Below, piece after piece: positions 1-7,807 of a stretch of DNA of 15,525 bases. This stretch comes from Proteobacteria bacterium UBA1847 (lineage in GTDB: Bacteria > Pseudomonadota > Gammaproteobacteria > Steroidobacterales > Woeseiaceae), in assembly GCA_002338605.1 (NCBI GenBank), contig DDIP01000010.1:1-15525 (forward strand), written 5' to 3'. The notes beneath the pieces are model-generated. The model had not been told where the DNA came from. It saw nothing but the letters and a program-made list of their open reading frames with translations, and did no database searches. A program made the position numbers and the translations under genes. The number at the start of each line of letters is the position of its first letter. Position 1 is the stretch's first letter.

Positions 1-284
1 AGTTTCAGTAACCCCTGTTCAGGCCGAACCGCCGCGTTGGGGTCTGACCATTTGGGCCCGCCAACAGCACCCAAAAAAACAGCATCCGCCGAATTGCAGC
101 AGTCGATTGTCGCGGCAGGAAGCGGGTCGCCCGTTTGGTCAATCGCGATTCCGCCGATCAGATGTTCTTCGAAGCGAAACGTGTGATTAAACTTAACGGC
201 AACAGCGTTGAGCACATCGCGTGCGCTCTCGGTGACATCCGGACCGATTCCGTCACCCGGCAACAAGGCGATTAAGGCCTCCAA
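1..284 (-). CDS. leuB: 3-isopropylmalate dehydrogenase, N-terminal part (cut by window edge)
   Basis: LeuB oxidises and decarboxylates 3-isopropylmalate to 2-oxoisocaproate with NAD+, the third step of leucine synthesis in the cytoplasm. About 94 N-terminal residues are visible. They contain the family's opening LLPGDGIGP motif at about residues 7-15 and the [10 protein letters not shown] segment near residue 75. The gene runs off the start of the window, so the catalytic core is not seen. I chose a TTG start at 284-282. It has an AGGAG ribosome binding site 8 bases upstream and sets the glycine-rich motif at the usual distance from the N-terminus, and I see no ATG near it. The start overlaps the end of leuD by 13 bases, which suggests translational coupling as the last visible gene of the ilvC-leuACDB operon. 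The family assignment is firm; the exact start is less so. Confidence 0.93.
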   Translation of the reverse strand, partial: MEALIALLPGDGIGPDVTESARDVLNAVAVKFNHTFRFEEHLIGGIAIDQTGDPLPAATIDCCNSADAVFLGAVGGPKWSDPNAAVRPEQGLLK

Positions 285-856
285 GGTCTGTTCTCCTCAA
301 ACCTTTCGATTGCGCTCGCCTGTTGACGGATATAGCCGAGCTGATCGATGCCGTTCAATAGGCAGAAACGCGAGAATCCGTCGATCGGGAATTCGATGAC
401 GCGATCATCGCCGATGGTGAGCGTTTCCTGTTCGATATCGATCGTCACATCAACGCCGGGATTCGCGAGCAGATAATCGTGAGTCTTTCGGTCAACGACG
501 ACGGGAATGAAGCCATTCTTTAACGCATTATTCCTGAAAATGTCGGCGATCTCGGTGCTGATCACGGCCTTAAGACCGTAGTCCAGCAGCGCCCATGGCG
601 CATGTTCTCGAGACGACCCACAACCAAAGTTGTTTCCCGCAACCAGGACATGGCAATCCCTGGCTGCAGCAGAATTCAACACAAAGTCCGGCCTGTCCCG
701 ACCGTCCGCATGACGACGAAGATCGTTGAATAAGAACTGACCGAGCCCCTCGCGTGATGTGGTCGTCAGGAATCGCGCGGGAATGATCTGATCCGTGTCA
801 ATGTCGGTGGTTGCCATGACAACGGTTCGGGACCTGATTGTTTTGACGGCCTGCAT
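272..856 (-). CDS. leuD: 3-isopropylmalate dehydratase small subunit
   Basis: LeuD pairs with LeuC to isomerise 2-isopropylmalate to 3-isopropylmalate in leucine synthesis. The reading frame is open far upstream, but the true start is the ATG at 856-854, which overlaps the leuC stop codon as TGATG. This gives 194 residues, close to the usual ~200. The small-subunit signature is clear: [14 protein letters not shown] at about 17-30 and the swivelling-domain motif [13 protein letters not shown] at 78-90. The C-terminal [21 protein letters not shown] segment (about 157-176, given here in part by its key residues F157, R163 and G169) is also typical. The one-base overlap with leuC and the 13-base overlap with leuB indicate tight translational coupling, as expected for subunits needed in equal amounts. 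Confidence 0.97.
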   Translation of the reverse strand: MQAVKTIRSRTVVMATTDIDTDQIIPARFLTTTSREGLGQFLFNDLRRHADGRDRPDFVLNSAAARDCHVLVAGNNFGCGSSREHAPWALLDYGLKAVISTEIADIFRNNALKNGFIPVVVDRKTHDYLLANPGVDVTIDIEQETLTIGDDRVIEFPIDGFSRFCLLNGIDQLGYIRQQASAIERFEENRPWRP

Positions 857-2268
857 CACTTGCTTTCCAGGAAAGGGCGGGGGTCGGCGACCGTTCCGCA
901 AATTGCCGATGCGGCGGCCGTCATCGGACTCGCCAATACTGTTCTTGCTCCCATCCCCTGGCGCCCCTCGAAATTCCGATTGCTGGTGCTGACCGACAGC
1001 TTTCCCTGCCCGACTGTGTCGCCGTTCATGCCGATACACATCGAACAGCCGGCTTCCCGCCACTCTGCACCGGCCTCCAGAAACACCCTGTCCAGTCCAA
1101 GGGCTTCGGCCGCTTTCTTGATCTGCTGCGAACCGGGAACGACCAGCATGCGGACGCCCGGCGCAATTCTCTGACCTTGCAGGATGCTGGCCGCTTCCTG
1201 CAGATCGGATAACCTCGAATTGGTGCAACTGCCCAGAAAGACTACATCGACGCTTGTCTGGGTCATCGGTTTGCCGGCTTCAACTTGCATGTAGTTGAGT
1301 GCTTTGCGAAAACTCGGATCCGAGCTGCGATCGGGGACAGGCTCGTCGATTCCAATGACCATGCCCGGATGGGTGCCAAACGTGACCATTGGCGTGAGCT
1401 TGCTGGCGTCAATTTTGACTGACTTGTCGAACGTTGCGCCATCGTCGGTGTAGAGCTGCCGCCAACGCCTGAGAGCGACGTCCCAGTCCTCGCCTTGAGG
1501 CGCACGCGACCGGTTCCTGAGATACTCGTATGTGGTGTCATCCGGCGCAATCATGCCGGCACGAGCGCCAGCCTCTATCGACATGTTGCAAACTGTCATT
1601 CTTGCGTCCATGCCAAGGGATTTGATGGCATCTCCGCGATACTCGATGACATGACCGGTTCCGCCATTGACACCTATCTTGCCGATAATGCCCAGCACCA
1701 GGTCCTTGGCACCAACCCCGCGACCCAGGCGACCCGCAACATCAATCGCCAGTGTCTTGGGCCTGCGTTGCAACAGGCACTGCGTAGCGAGCACATGACC
1801 AACCTCGGTTGTTCCGATGCCGAAGGCGAGGGCACCGAAGGCGCCGTGCGTCGACGTATGGCTGTCGCCGCAAACAATCGTCTTGCCCGGTTGAGTCGCG
1901 CCAAGTTCCGGCCCGATAACATGAACGATTCCGCGCTCCGCTGATTCAAAGCCCAGCAACTCGATGCCGAACTCGCGGCAATTTGCTTCCATCTGGCGGA
2001 CCTGCATCGCCGCCCCATTTCCGGCAATTTCGAGGTCCTTGAACGATGCGATCGGCGTTGTCGGCGTCGAATGATCCATTGTTGCCAATACCAGATCGGG
2101 CCGGCGAACCGGTAAGCCCTTTGCGCGCAACAACGAAAATGCCTGAGGCGTTGTGACTTCATGAATAATGTGCAAGTCGATGTAAAGAATCGCCGGTGTA
2201 TCGGCGGTTTCTTCAACGACGACGTGCTCGTCCCATACCTTTTCAAACAGGGTTTTCTTATTCGTCAC
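856..2268 (-). CDS. leuC: 3-isopropylmalate dehydratase large subunit
   Basis: LeuC is the [4Fe-4S] catalytic subunit of isopropylmalate isomerase, a member of the aconitase superfamily. At 470 residues it matches the common bacterial length of about 466-470. The three cluster cysteines are present: C348 in FLGSCTNSR, and C408 and C411 in [11 protein letters not shown]. The substrate and cluster-region motifs DHSTPT (65-70) and [14 protein letters not shown] (132-145) are intact. The start is a GTG at 2268-2266 with only a weak AGG-like site before it; no better start is seen that keeps the normal N-terminus ([10 protein letters not shown]). It lies 24 bases after leuA and overlaps leuD by one base. 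It should be expressed from the attenuator-controlled promoter upstream of ilvC. Confidence 0.97.
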   Translation of the reverse strand: MTNKKTLFEKVWDEHVVVEETADTPAILYIDLHIIHEVTTPQAFSLLRAKGLPVRRPDLVLATMDHSTPTTPIASFKDLEIAGNGAAMQVRQMEANCREFGIELLGFESAERGIVHVIGPELGATQPGKTIVCGDSHTSTHGAFGALAFGIGTTEVGHVLATQCLLQRRPKTLAIDVAGRLGRGVGAKDLVLGIIGKIGVNGGTGHVIEYRGDAIKSLGMDARMTVCNMSIEAGARAGMIAPDDTTYEYLRNRSRAPQGEDWDVALRRWRQLYTDDGATFDKSVKIDASKLTPMVTFGTHPGMVIGIDEPVPDRSSDPSFRKALNYMQVEAGKPMTQTSVDVVFLGSCTNSRLSDLQEAASILQGQRIAPGVRMLVVPGSQQIKKAAEALGLDRVFLEAGAEWREAGCSMCIGMNGDTVGQGKLSVSTSNRNFEGRQGMGARTVLASPMTAAASAICGTVADPRPFLESK

Positions 2269-2292
2269 GATTGCCTACCGTCAAGCGACTAT

Positions 2293-3870
2293 TTAGATCG
2301 TTGCATGCGCTGATTGCGTATTGATACCCGGCGTGTCGCCGCGCGCTCGACGACGCAATGTGCGGTTCATGACCTCGAGGCACGCGCGGCAACCAGCTTC
2401 GACGATATCGACACTCGCACCACGACCACGGAAGCTCATGCCATCAACTTCGACGCTGACAGTGACCTCACCCTGGGCATCCTCGCCAATTGAGGCGCTG
2501 TGAAGCTCAAAATTCTTCAGAATCATGTCGACACCGGTTGCCTGCTCAAGCGCCTGCACTGCAGCGGCAATCGGGCCGTCGCCGAGCGCAGACTCGCAGA
2601 CCAGTTCGCTGTCCTGGTTAATCAGTGTGACGGTGGCTGTAGCCGGTTGGTCAGTGTGCGTTTGCACCTCGAGCGATTGCAAGGTCCAGGGGCCGGACGA
2701 TGCGCCGCCTGCATTCATGATGATGGCTTCGATGTCGCCGTCATAGACATCTTTTTTCTTGTCTGCAAGCTTCTTGAATTCCTGAAACGCACGATTGGTT
2801 TCGAACTCGTCCAGGTCGAATCCAAGTTCGATAACGCGGTCACGAAACGCGTGGCGTCCGCTGTGCTTACCCAGAACCAGGCTCGACTTGCTTAGCCCGA
2901 CATCCTCAGGCCGCATGATTTCGTAGGTCGATGCGTGCTGTAACATGCCGTGCTGATGTATGCCGGCTTCGTGCGCGAAAGCGTTTTCTCCCACGATGGC
3001 TTTATTGCGTGGCAGATGCATGCCGGTAATATTCGATACGAGTCGCGACGTCGGGTAAAGCTTCGTCGAATCGACTCCCGTGTCGAGGCCAAAAAATTCT
3101 TCGCGGGTCTTGATTGCCATTACGACCTCTTCGAGACTGCAATTGCCCGCACGTTCACCGATACCGTTTATCGTACATTCCACCTGCCGGGCACCTGCGC
3201 CGACCGCAGCGAGGCACTTTGCAACCGCCATACCCAGGTCGTCGTGGCAATGAACACTCAGCACGATATCGTCGATCCTGGCAACGTGTTCTCTTAAATA
3301 GCGAAACAAGCGATCGAATTCTGCCGGAACGGTGTAGCCAACCGTGTCCGGAATATTGACGGTCGTCGCACCGGCCTCGATCGCGGCGGAAACCACTTCA
3401 GCCAAATAGGACAACTCGGTCCTTGATGCATCTTCAGGTGAGAATTCCACGTCGTCGCACAACTCTCGCGCCATTCTGATAGCCCCCACGGCGCTCTTGA
3501 TGATTTCTTCTTTGGCCATCTTCAGTTTGTGTTCTCGATGGATGGCACTGGTCGCAACAAAGACGTGTATACGGTGTCGATCGGCACTCTTCACCGCAGC
3601 ATGGACTTTTTCGATATCGGCCGGATTGCACCGCGCCAGACCACATATGATCGGACCATAATTTCGCTCGGCAATCGCCTTGACCGATTCAAAATCACCG
3701 GGCGATGCAGCCGGAAATCCCGCTTCGATGATGTCCACCTTGAGTTCGCTCAGTGCCTTGGCGACACGAAGTTTCTCACCAATCGTCATGCTGCAGCCCG
3801 GAGCCTGCTCGCCATCCCGAAGTGTGGTGTCAAATATGCGGATTCTGTTTTCTGCGCGTGTTTCAGACAT
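2293..3870 (-). CDS. leuA: 2-isopropylmalate synthase
   Basis: LeuA condenses acetyl-CoA with 2-oxoisovalerate, the committed and usually leucine-inhibited step of leucine synthesis. The 525-residue protein has the HMGL-like TIM barrel first, with [13 protein letters not shown] at 13-25 and the metal-binding HxH at H207/H209 ([11 protein letters not shown]). An [15 protein letters not shown] segment follows at about 234-249. Next comes the linker with [15 protein letters not shown] (about 294-308) and a C-terminal LeuA dimer/allosteric domain from about residue 390. The length fits the bacterial LeuA1 type. I took the ATG at 3870-3868; a TTG directly before it is the alternative and would add one residue. 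The gene is 24 bases downstream of ilvC. Because the allosteric domain is complete, feedback inhibition by leucine is likely in addition to attenuation. Confidence 0.97.
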   Translation of the reverse strand: MSETRAENRIRIFDTTLRDGEQAPGCSMTIGEKLRVAKALSELKVDIIEAGFPAASPGDFESVKAIAERNYGPIICGLARCNPADIEKVHAAVKSADRHRIHVFVATSAIHREHKLKMAKEEIIKSAVGAIRMARELCDDVEFSPEDASRTELSYLAEVVSAAIEAGATTVNIPDTVGYTVPAEFDRLFRYLREHVARIDDIVLSVHCHDDLGMAVAKCLAAVGAGARQVECTINGIGERAGNCSLEEVVMAIKTREEFFGLDTGVDSTKLYPTSRLVSNITGMHLPRNKAIVGENAFAHEAGIHQHGMLQHASTYEIMRPEDVGLSKSSLVLGKHSGRHAFRDRVIELGFDLDEFETNRAFQEFKKLADKKKDVYDGDIEAIIMNAGGASSGPWTLQSLEVQTHTDQPATATVTLINQDSELVCESALGDGPIAAAVQALEQATGVDMILKNFELHSASIGEDAQGEVTVSVEVDGMSFRGRGASVDIVEAGCRACLEVMNRTLRRRARGDTPGINTQSAHATI

Positions 3871-3894
3871 CAAGGTATTCCCGACTTTGTTAAA

Positions 3895-4881
3895 TTATTC
3901 TTCCAGCCAATCCATTCGGCCGCGAAGATCGGCGCCGACCTTTTCAATTGGGTGTTCCAGGTCAGCTTGCATCATGCGCTTGAATTCGGGCATACCGTTT
4001 TCGTTTTCCTCAATCCAGTTACGAGCGAACGTACCATCCTGTATGTCACCGAGGATCGCCTTCATCGCCGCACGTGAATTATCGTCAACCACCCGCGGGC
4101 CACTGATCATGTCACCCCAGGCAGCCGTATCGCTGATGAACTTGTGCATCTTTTTCAGGCCGCCTTCGTGCAGCAGGTCGACGATGAGCTTTAGCTCATG
4201 CATGACTTCATAGTAGGCAACCTCCGGTTGGTAGCCTGCCTCGACCAGCGTTTCAAACCCGGCTACGATCAGTTCCGTTGCGCCACCGCAGAGCACCGCC
4301 TGTTCCCCGAACAAATCCGTTTCAGTTTCCTCTGCGAAGGTCGTTTCAATAACGCCCGCGCGCGCGCCACCGATACCCGCGGAGTAGGCCAGGGCAGTCT
4401 TCAACGCATTTCCGGTCGCGTCCTGGTTGATGGCCACCAGGCAAGGTACGCCATGACCCTCTTCATACTGCCTGCGAACAAGCCCGCCGGGCCCCTTGGG
4501 TGCGATCAGCGCGACATCGAGGTCCGCGCGGGGCGTCACCTGTCCGTAGTGAATTGCAAAACCGTGAGCAAACAGCAACAGGGCACCCTGGGCGATATCA
4601 TCGACCACCGTAAGGTAAAGGCTCTTTTGTACCATATCCGGTGTCAGAAACATGACCACCGCTGCGTCCCTGACGGCGTTGTTTGGCTCCTGCACCGTCA
4701 GCCCGTCCGCACTCGCCTTGTCCCAGCTCGCACCGCTGGGTCGCAGACCAACGACAACGTCGAAGCCACTGTCCTTGAGGTTCAGGGCATGAGCGCGTCC
4801 CTGGCTGCCATAGCCGAGAATTGCGATTTTTCGGTCGGCCAGTACGCTGGTATCGACGTCTGCTTCAGAATACATTTGCAT
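3895..4881 (-). CDS. ilvC: Ketol-acid reductoisomerase, class I
   Basis: IlvC isomerises and reduces acetolactate or acetohydroxybutyrate with NADPH and Mg2+, serving valine, leucine and isoleucine synthesis. The 328-residue length marks the short class I enzyme, unlike the ~490-residue class II form of E. coli. Visible motifs are the Rossmann loop [13 protein letters not shown] (23-35), H107 in the [10 protein letters not shown] segment, and [17 protein letters not shown] (126-142). The metal and substrate residues are D189 and E193 (TDLFGEQ), E225 and E229 (YEVMHEL) and S250 ([10 protein letters not shown]). The start ATG at 4881 has AAGGA six bases upstream. It is the first structural gene after the leader-peptide attenuator, so leucine/isoleucine/valine supply should control it together with leuACDB. 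The ilvBN genes usually found next to ilvC are absent here. Confidence 0.97.
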   Translation of the reverse strand: MQMYSEADVDTSVLADRKIAILGYGSQGRAHALNLKDSGFDVVVGLRPSGASWDKASADGLTVQEPNNAVRDAAVVMFLTPDMVQKSLYLTVVDDIAQGALLLFAHGFAIHYGQVTPRADLDVALIAPKGPGGLVRRQYEEGHGVPCLVAINQDATGNALKTALAYSAGIGGARAGVIETTFAEETETDLFGEQAVLCGGATELIVAGFETLVEAGYQPEVAYYEVMHELKLIVDLLHEGGLKKMHKFISDTAAWGDMISGPRVVDDNSRAAMKAILGDIQDGTFARNWIEENENGMPEFKRMMQADLEHPIEKVGADLRGRMDWLEE

Positions 4882-4914
4882 GGTGGGTCCTTAAGATCTT
4901 CTGGCGATTGAGAT

Positions 4915-4951
4915 AAAAAAAAACCCCACTATCCATCGGAATGCGGGGTTT
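4915..4951 (-). terminator. Intrinsic terminator of the ilv-leu attenuator
   Basis: Read on the minus strand, a hairpin has arms AAACCCC (4951-4945) and GGGGTTT (4927-4921), with extra inner pairing possible in the loop. It is followed directly by nine T residues (4923-4915, partly shared with the arm). It sits between the leader peptide stop and the ilvC ribosome binding site. There is no finished gene upstream on this strand, so its natural role is premature termination, i.e. attenuation. Confidence 0.9.
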
Positions 4952-5023
4952 GCGTTGTCTTTTCGAAATTACGCGCTACCCGCTGTGCCTCGTGATAAGA
5001 AGCAGGCGACTACGAAGCACGAG
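4943..5023 (-). promoter_or_regulatory. Attenuator stems: pause hairpin and antiterminator
   Basis: Two alternative stems can be drawn on the minus-strand RNA. A pause-type (1:2) hairpin pairs CTCGTG (5023-5018) with CACGAG (4994-4989), inside and just after the Leu-rich leader codons. A possible antiterminator (2:3) pairs GCGGG (4983-4979), which overlaps the end of the leader ORF, with CCCGC (4947-4943), which forms part of the ascending arm of the terminator. The antiterminator and terminator therefore exclude each other, as in classical his/leu/ilv attenuators. The pairing is seen in the sequence; the switching behaviour is inferred from known attenuators. No folding energies were computed. 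Confidence 0.7.
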
Positions 5024-5062
5024 AAGTGCAAGAATCAAAACGGTGGTGCGCGAAAAAACCAT
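4976..5062 (-). CDS. ilv-leu operon leader peptide (28 aa)
   Basis: This short ORF runs from ATG at 5062 to TAG at 4978-4976 and is too small to appear in ordinary gene calls. Eight of its 28 residues are Leu, three are Val and two are Ile, clustered as VLILALLVL at 8-16 and LLLI at 20-23. That composition is the hallmark of branched-chain attenuator peptides such as those of the leu, ilvB and ilvGMEDA operons. A ribosome stalling on these codons when charged tRNA-Leu/Ile/Val is scarce would disrupt the pause stem and let the antiterminator form. There is no obvious Shine-Dalgarno sequence before the ATG. The predicted promoter puts the transcript start only about 1-3 bases upstream, so the message may be leaderless. 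The peptide itself is not expected to have a function. Confidence 0.85.
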   Translation of the reverse strand: MVFSRTTVLILALLVLRSRLLLITRHSG

Positions 5063-5069
5063 ATTGCTG

Positions 5070-5107
5070 AATCATGTTGTAAGGCCAGAATGATGTCAAC
5101 CATGATT
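5070..5107. repeat. Inverted repeat straddling the ilv-leu promoter
   Basis: AATCATG (5070-5076) and CATGATT (5101-5107) are perfect inverted arms whose centres lie 31 bases apart, about three helical turns. The next bases inward, TTG and CAA, also match after one skipped base. One arm covers the -10 box and the other lies next to the -35 box, so a bound dimer would block the promoter. It may be an operator, or it may be chance because one arm is simply the -10 element. Confidence 0.35.
5071..5099 (-). promoter_or_regulatory. Predicted sigma70 promoter of the ilvC-leuACDB operon
   Basis: On the minus strand a perfect -35 box TTGACA (5099-5094) is followed after 17 bases by CATGAT (5076-5071), which matches the -10 consensus at 4 of 6 positions. 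Transcription would begin around 5065-5063, immediately before the leader peptide ATG at 5062. The position just ahead of the attenuator supports it; the start site itself is inferred. Confidence 0.7.
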
Positions 5108-5109
5108 TA

Positions 5110-5125
5110 AACAGTTACGGCTGTT
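5110..5125. promoter_or_regulatory. Possible regulator-binding palindrome upstream of the -35 box
   Basis: AACAG (5110-5114) and CTGTT (5121-5125) form an interrupted palindrome centred about 18 bases upstream of the minus-strand -35 box. The same stretch read on the minus strand also has GTAAC repeated nine bases apart. The position would suit an activator such as a LysR-type protein, but no family-specific consensus is recognisable. Confidence 0.25.
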
Positions 5126-5374
5126 ACTAAAGAACACAGATTAAGAACGAAATCTAAGCTCATAATTACAAACTATTTTATGCTTGCTGTCGGCCGGAGC
5201 AGCGGATACCTTATATTGGTGCCCTGTCCGAGTGCCAAAACACAGACGGAAGAAATGCGACGAAATCATTTGAGGGACCCGACAAGTGAAATTCTGAATG
5301 CACGGAATGTCGTTAACCTTGTCATAAACCTTATGCAGTTGTTGGGCTGGCGATATGCAGGCCATGTGGTATTC

Positions 5375-5403
5375 TTGCCAGCAGCAAAGAGGGGACCAAG
5401 AAT
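5375..5403 (+). promoter_or_regulatory. Candidate sigma70 promoter for the TonB cluster
   Basis: TTGCCA (5375-5380) matches the -35 consensus at five of six bases, and AAGAAT (5398-5403) matches the -10 consensus at four of six, with a 17-base spacer. Transcription from here would give a 5' leader of about 230 bases. A second AT-rich stretch closer to the gene (5598-5614) could also hold a promoter but has no well-spaced -35 box. Confidence 0.3.
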
Positions 5404-5491
5404 AACAAGAGGAAAAGGTGGCGGGGAATCTCAGGCGGGAAGTCTGAGGAAGCCGGATTGAACAGAGAGAAAAAAGGTTCCAAAAATTTCA

Positions 5492-5505
5492 TCGCCGCGC
5501 GGCGA
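5492..5505. repeat. Perfect 14-base GC palindrome
   Basis: TCGCCGCGCGGCGA is exactly self-complementary and lies in the otherwise AT-leaning leader region of the TonB cluster, about 135 bases before its first gene. It has no T tract right after it on either strand, so it is not a convincing terminator. It could be a protein site or an mRNA hairpin. Confidence 0.4.
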
Positions 5506-5638
5506 AGGTGGAGAGGGCCGCGTGCGCATTTGGGGGTGCTTTCAGCATGTCCGGTTTTCATTTGTGCATGTATTCAACAATACGTTGCATCCCTCTCCAT
5601 AATTTTAATTACAACATTACGACCCTTAAGGAGCGTTC

Positions 5639-6418
5639 ATGAAACACTGCATTAGCAGCAGTCGGCGCATAACCAAAGTTCTTTTCGCAACCGCGGTGAT
5701 GGCAATTTCCGGCAGCGTTTTCGCTCAATCCGTCGATCAGGTGCTACAGGCTGATCAACGTCGGTTGAATCTGGCTCAACAATCGCAGGAACGTATCAAC
5801 GCCGTTGTGCAAGGTACGCGATCCCTGGAAGATCAGTACAGGGCGATTAACAAAGAGATCGACGGACTTAAGGTCTATAACCGACTCATGCGCGCCCAGG
5901 TAGAAGGGCAGACCGCGACCCTGGAAGACATCGGCCTCTCCATGGACCAGGTCGACGTTATCAATCGTCAGATCTTCCCATTGATGGAAAGAATGATCGA
6001 TGGCCTGGACCAGTCGATTAAGCTCGATATTCCGTTCCTGATGGAGGAGCGTACCGGGCGCGTCGATAACCTCAAAGACATCATGTCGCGCTCCGACGTC
6101 AGTGTTGCGGAAAAATTCCGCAAAGTGATGGAGGCCTACCAGATCGAAAATGAGTACGGATCGACGATCGAAGACTACAAACAGTCGCTCACCATCGACG
6201 GTGCAACACGGTCGTTCAATATGCTTCGTATCGGTCGTGTCGGCCTTTACTTCCAGTCTGACGACACGAAGATTACAGGACGATGGGACAACGATAACCG
6301 AACCTGGGAAATCGACAATTCGGCTCGTAATGAAGTTCGCAAGGGTCTCAGGGTAGCGCGCCAGTTGGTCGCTCCGGAACTCATCATAATCCCGGTTTCT
6401 GCAGCGGAGGGCGCGTAA
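5639..6418 (+). CDS. DUF3450 family periplasmic protein, TonB-system associated
   Basis: This is the first gene of the TonB cluster: 259 residues with a Sec signal peptide, likely cleaved after VFA at residue 29. The mature protein is first a long polar helix-rich region (about 30-110), likely coiled coil. A compact C-terminal region follows, with an RIGRVGLYF strand motif at 197-205 and a GRWD turn near 214-217. This pattern matches DUF3450, a family often encoded beside ExbB/TtpC-ExbD-TonB genes in gammaproteobacteria; its molecular role is not established. I infer a periplasmic accessory that works with the exported domain of the next protein, whose architecture it resembles. The ATG at 5639 has AAGGAG five bases upstream. 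The stop codon abuts the next ATG without a gap, indicating coupling. Confidence 0.85.
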   Translation: MKHCISSSRRITKVLFATAVMAISGSVFAQSVDQVLQADQRRLNLAQQSQERINAVVQGTRSLEDQYRAINKEIDGLKVYNRLMRAQVEGQTATLEDIGLSMDQVDVINRQIFPLMERMIDGLDQSIKLDIPFLMEERTGRVDNLKDIMSRSDVSVAEKFRKVMEAYQIENEYGSTIEDYKQSLTIDGATRSFNMLRIGRVGLYFQSDDTKITGRWDNDNRTWEIDNSARNEVRKGLRVARQLVAPELIIIPVSAAEGA

Positions 6419-7789
6419 ATGAAACGCATTACACTCATTATTGCGGCCGGCATCCTGAGCCTTGGCTTTGCAACAGCAAACGCACAACAAGACGAAGATG
6501 CACGCAGCATGGCGGAACTCCTGCGCCTGATCGAGCAGGGTCAAGCGCGTGACTCACAGGAAGCACGTCAGCGCGAAGCAGCTTTCGCCCAGGCACGTAA
6601 CAACCAGCAATCGCTGTTGAATCAGGCTCGCGCAGAGCGCACGCGCGAGGAAAATACGAGTGCATCGCTTGAACAGCAGTTCGAGGACAACCAGCAGAAG
6701 ATCATTACTGCCCGGCAGGCGCTTGACGAGCGACTCGGTGCCCTGAAAGAACTATTCGGCGTTTTGCAGACGGTGTCCGGCGACACGCAGGGCCGTTTCA
6801 GTGAGTCTCTGACGAATGTCCAGTATCCGGACCGCGGCAAGTTCCTCGTTGAACTCGGCAGCAAGATGGCCGGTGCCAGTAGTCTCGCATCGATTGAAGA
6901 CATCGAAAGGCTGTGGGAAATGCTGCAGCGCGAGATTGTCGAGTCCGGGCGGGTCGTACGGTTCAACCACCTCGTCACCAAGGCGGATGGCGAAGAGGCA
7001 GATATGGAAGTGGTCCGCATCGGCGCTTTCAACCTGGTGTCTGACAATGGCTATCTCGAATACGATGCCAACGAAGGCTCAATTTCCGAACTGCTTCGCC
7101 AGCCGGACGGCCGCTATCTCAGCACGACGGCAGACATGATGGACGCCGCTCCGGGCGAGGTTGTCGATTTCGGTCTCGATGTGACTCGCGGCAGTATTCT
7201 TGGTTTGTTGGTCGAATCACCAACGATCAGGGATCGCATTGAGCAGGGCGGTATCGTCGGTTATTGCATCATCGCACTCGGTATCGTCGGCCTCCTGATC
7301 GCCATCTGGCGCTGGGTCGGCCTGTCCGGAGACAGCCGCAAGGTTGCAGCTCAGCTGAAACGCGAAACCGCAAGTACTGACAACCCTCTGGGACGCGTGC
7401 TTGCAGCGTATGAAAGCAACCGTGGAGCAGATACCGAGACCATTGAGCTCAAACTCAGTGAGGCAGCATTGAAAGAAATGCCTGGCCTGACCAAAGGTCT
7501 GCTGTTTATCAAGGTTGTCTCGGCCGTCGCGCCTCTGATGGGTCTGCTCGGTACGGTCACCGGTATGATCAAGACCTTCCAGGTCATCACTCTCTACGGC
7601 GCAGGCGATCCGAAGATGATGGCCGGCGGTATTTCACAAGCCCTGATGACAACTGTACTGGGCCTCGTTGTTGCCATTCCGATGGTTCTGCTGCACACGA
7701 TCGTCAGCGGACAAAGCCGAAAGATTGTCAACATCCTCCAGTCCCAGAGTGCAGGCCTCGTTGCCCAGCATTCTGAGAAGAATGGCTAA
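6419..7789 (+). CDS. ttpC: TtpC-like ExbB/MotA/TolQ proton channel protein with exported N-terminal domain
   Basis: This 456-residue protein combines a secreted domain with an ExbB-type channel. A signal peptide ends at about ANA (residue 22). A polar coiled-coil segment covers about 25-115, then a folded region with an RIGAFNL motif (200-206). Three membrane helices follow at about 278-300, 363-385 and 408-428, with the conserved ExbB/TolQ pore signature APLMGLLGTVTGM at 371-383. The layout matches TtpC, an additional component required by TonB2-type systems in Vibrio. I infer that it couples the proton-driven ExbBD motor to TonB across the periplasm. It starts directly at the DUF3450 stop codon and ends 18 bases before the short exbB, whose ribosome binding site lies in the gap. 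The symbol is given by similarity of layout. Confidence 0.85.
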   Translation: MKRITLIIAAGILSLGFATANAQQDEDARSMAELLRLIEQGQARDSQEARQREAAFAQARNNQQSLLNQARAERTREENTSASLEQQFEDNQQKIITARQALDERLGALKELFGVLQTVSGDTQGRFSESLTNVQYPDRGKFLVELGSKMAGASSLASIEDIERLWEMLQREIVESGRVVRFNHLVTKADGEEADMEVVRIGAFNLVSDNGYLEYDANEGSISELLRQPDGRYLSTTADMMDAAPGEVVDFGLDVTRGSILGLLVESPTIRDRIEQGGIVGYCIIALGIVGLLIAIWRWVGLSGDSRKVAAQLKRETASTDNPLGRVLAAYESNRGADTETIELKLSEAALKEMPGLTKGLLFIKVVSAVAPLMGLLGTVTGMIKTFQVITLYGAGDPKMMAGGISQALMTTVLGLVVAIPMVLLHTIVSGQSRKIVNILQSQSAGLVAQHSEKNG

Positions 7790-7807
7790 AGGCCGAAAGG
7801 AGTCGAA

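Larger units (their letters stand above)
5131..5638. other. Non-coding region upstream of the TonB cluster
   Basis: About 500 bases separate the ilv-leu promoter from the DUF3450 gene. Short frames exist on both strands (for example 5180-5461 plus and 5331-5561 minus). They have atypical codon use, no recognisable domain and no good ribosome binding site, so I do not call them genes. The stretch contains a possible promoter (5375-5403), a small hairpin with arms CTCAG/CTGAG (5430-5434 and 5444-5448), a perfect 14-base palindrome (5492-5505) and two GCATGT repeats 21 bases apart (5545-5550, 5566-5571). A long 5' leader for the TonB operon is possible. No known riboswitch or tRNA-like fold was recognised. 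Confidence 0.5.

Noticed and set aside
857..1228. An upstream extension of leuD reading back to 1228
   Set aside because: It runs fully inside leuC in another frame; the residues do not resemble LeuD, and the TGATG overlap gives a normal-length protein.
5010..5075. An alternative leader ORF starting at the ATG at 5075-5073 (MIQQYGFF...)
   Set aside because: It lies inside the predicted -10 box, upstream of the likely transcript start, and has no branched-chain bias; the overlapping frame from 5062 is the Leu/Ile/Val-rich one.
5180..5461. A 93-codon plus-strand frame upstream of the TonB cluster
   Set aside because: Codon use is unlike the neighbouring genes, there is no ribosome binding site or recognisable domain, and it ends in low-complexity Gly/Arg/Lys.
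5331..5561. A 76-codon minus-strand frame with a hydrophobic stretch (LFLLLFLVPSLLLARI)
   Set aside because: The apparent membrane helix comes from the complement of a purine-rich stretch; no ribosome binding site or homologue is recognised.
5598..5614. AT-rich ATAATTTTAATTA stretch as a Fur box before the TonB cluster
   Set aside because: It lacks the GATAAT-type repeated arrangement expected of a Fur site, and TtpC-type clusters are not always iron regulated.
5744..6544. A 266-codon minus-strand frame opposite the DUF3450 gene
   Set aside because: It is a shadow of the coding strand with no domain; the plus-strand gene has a signal peptide, a good ribosome binding site and operon context.
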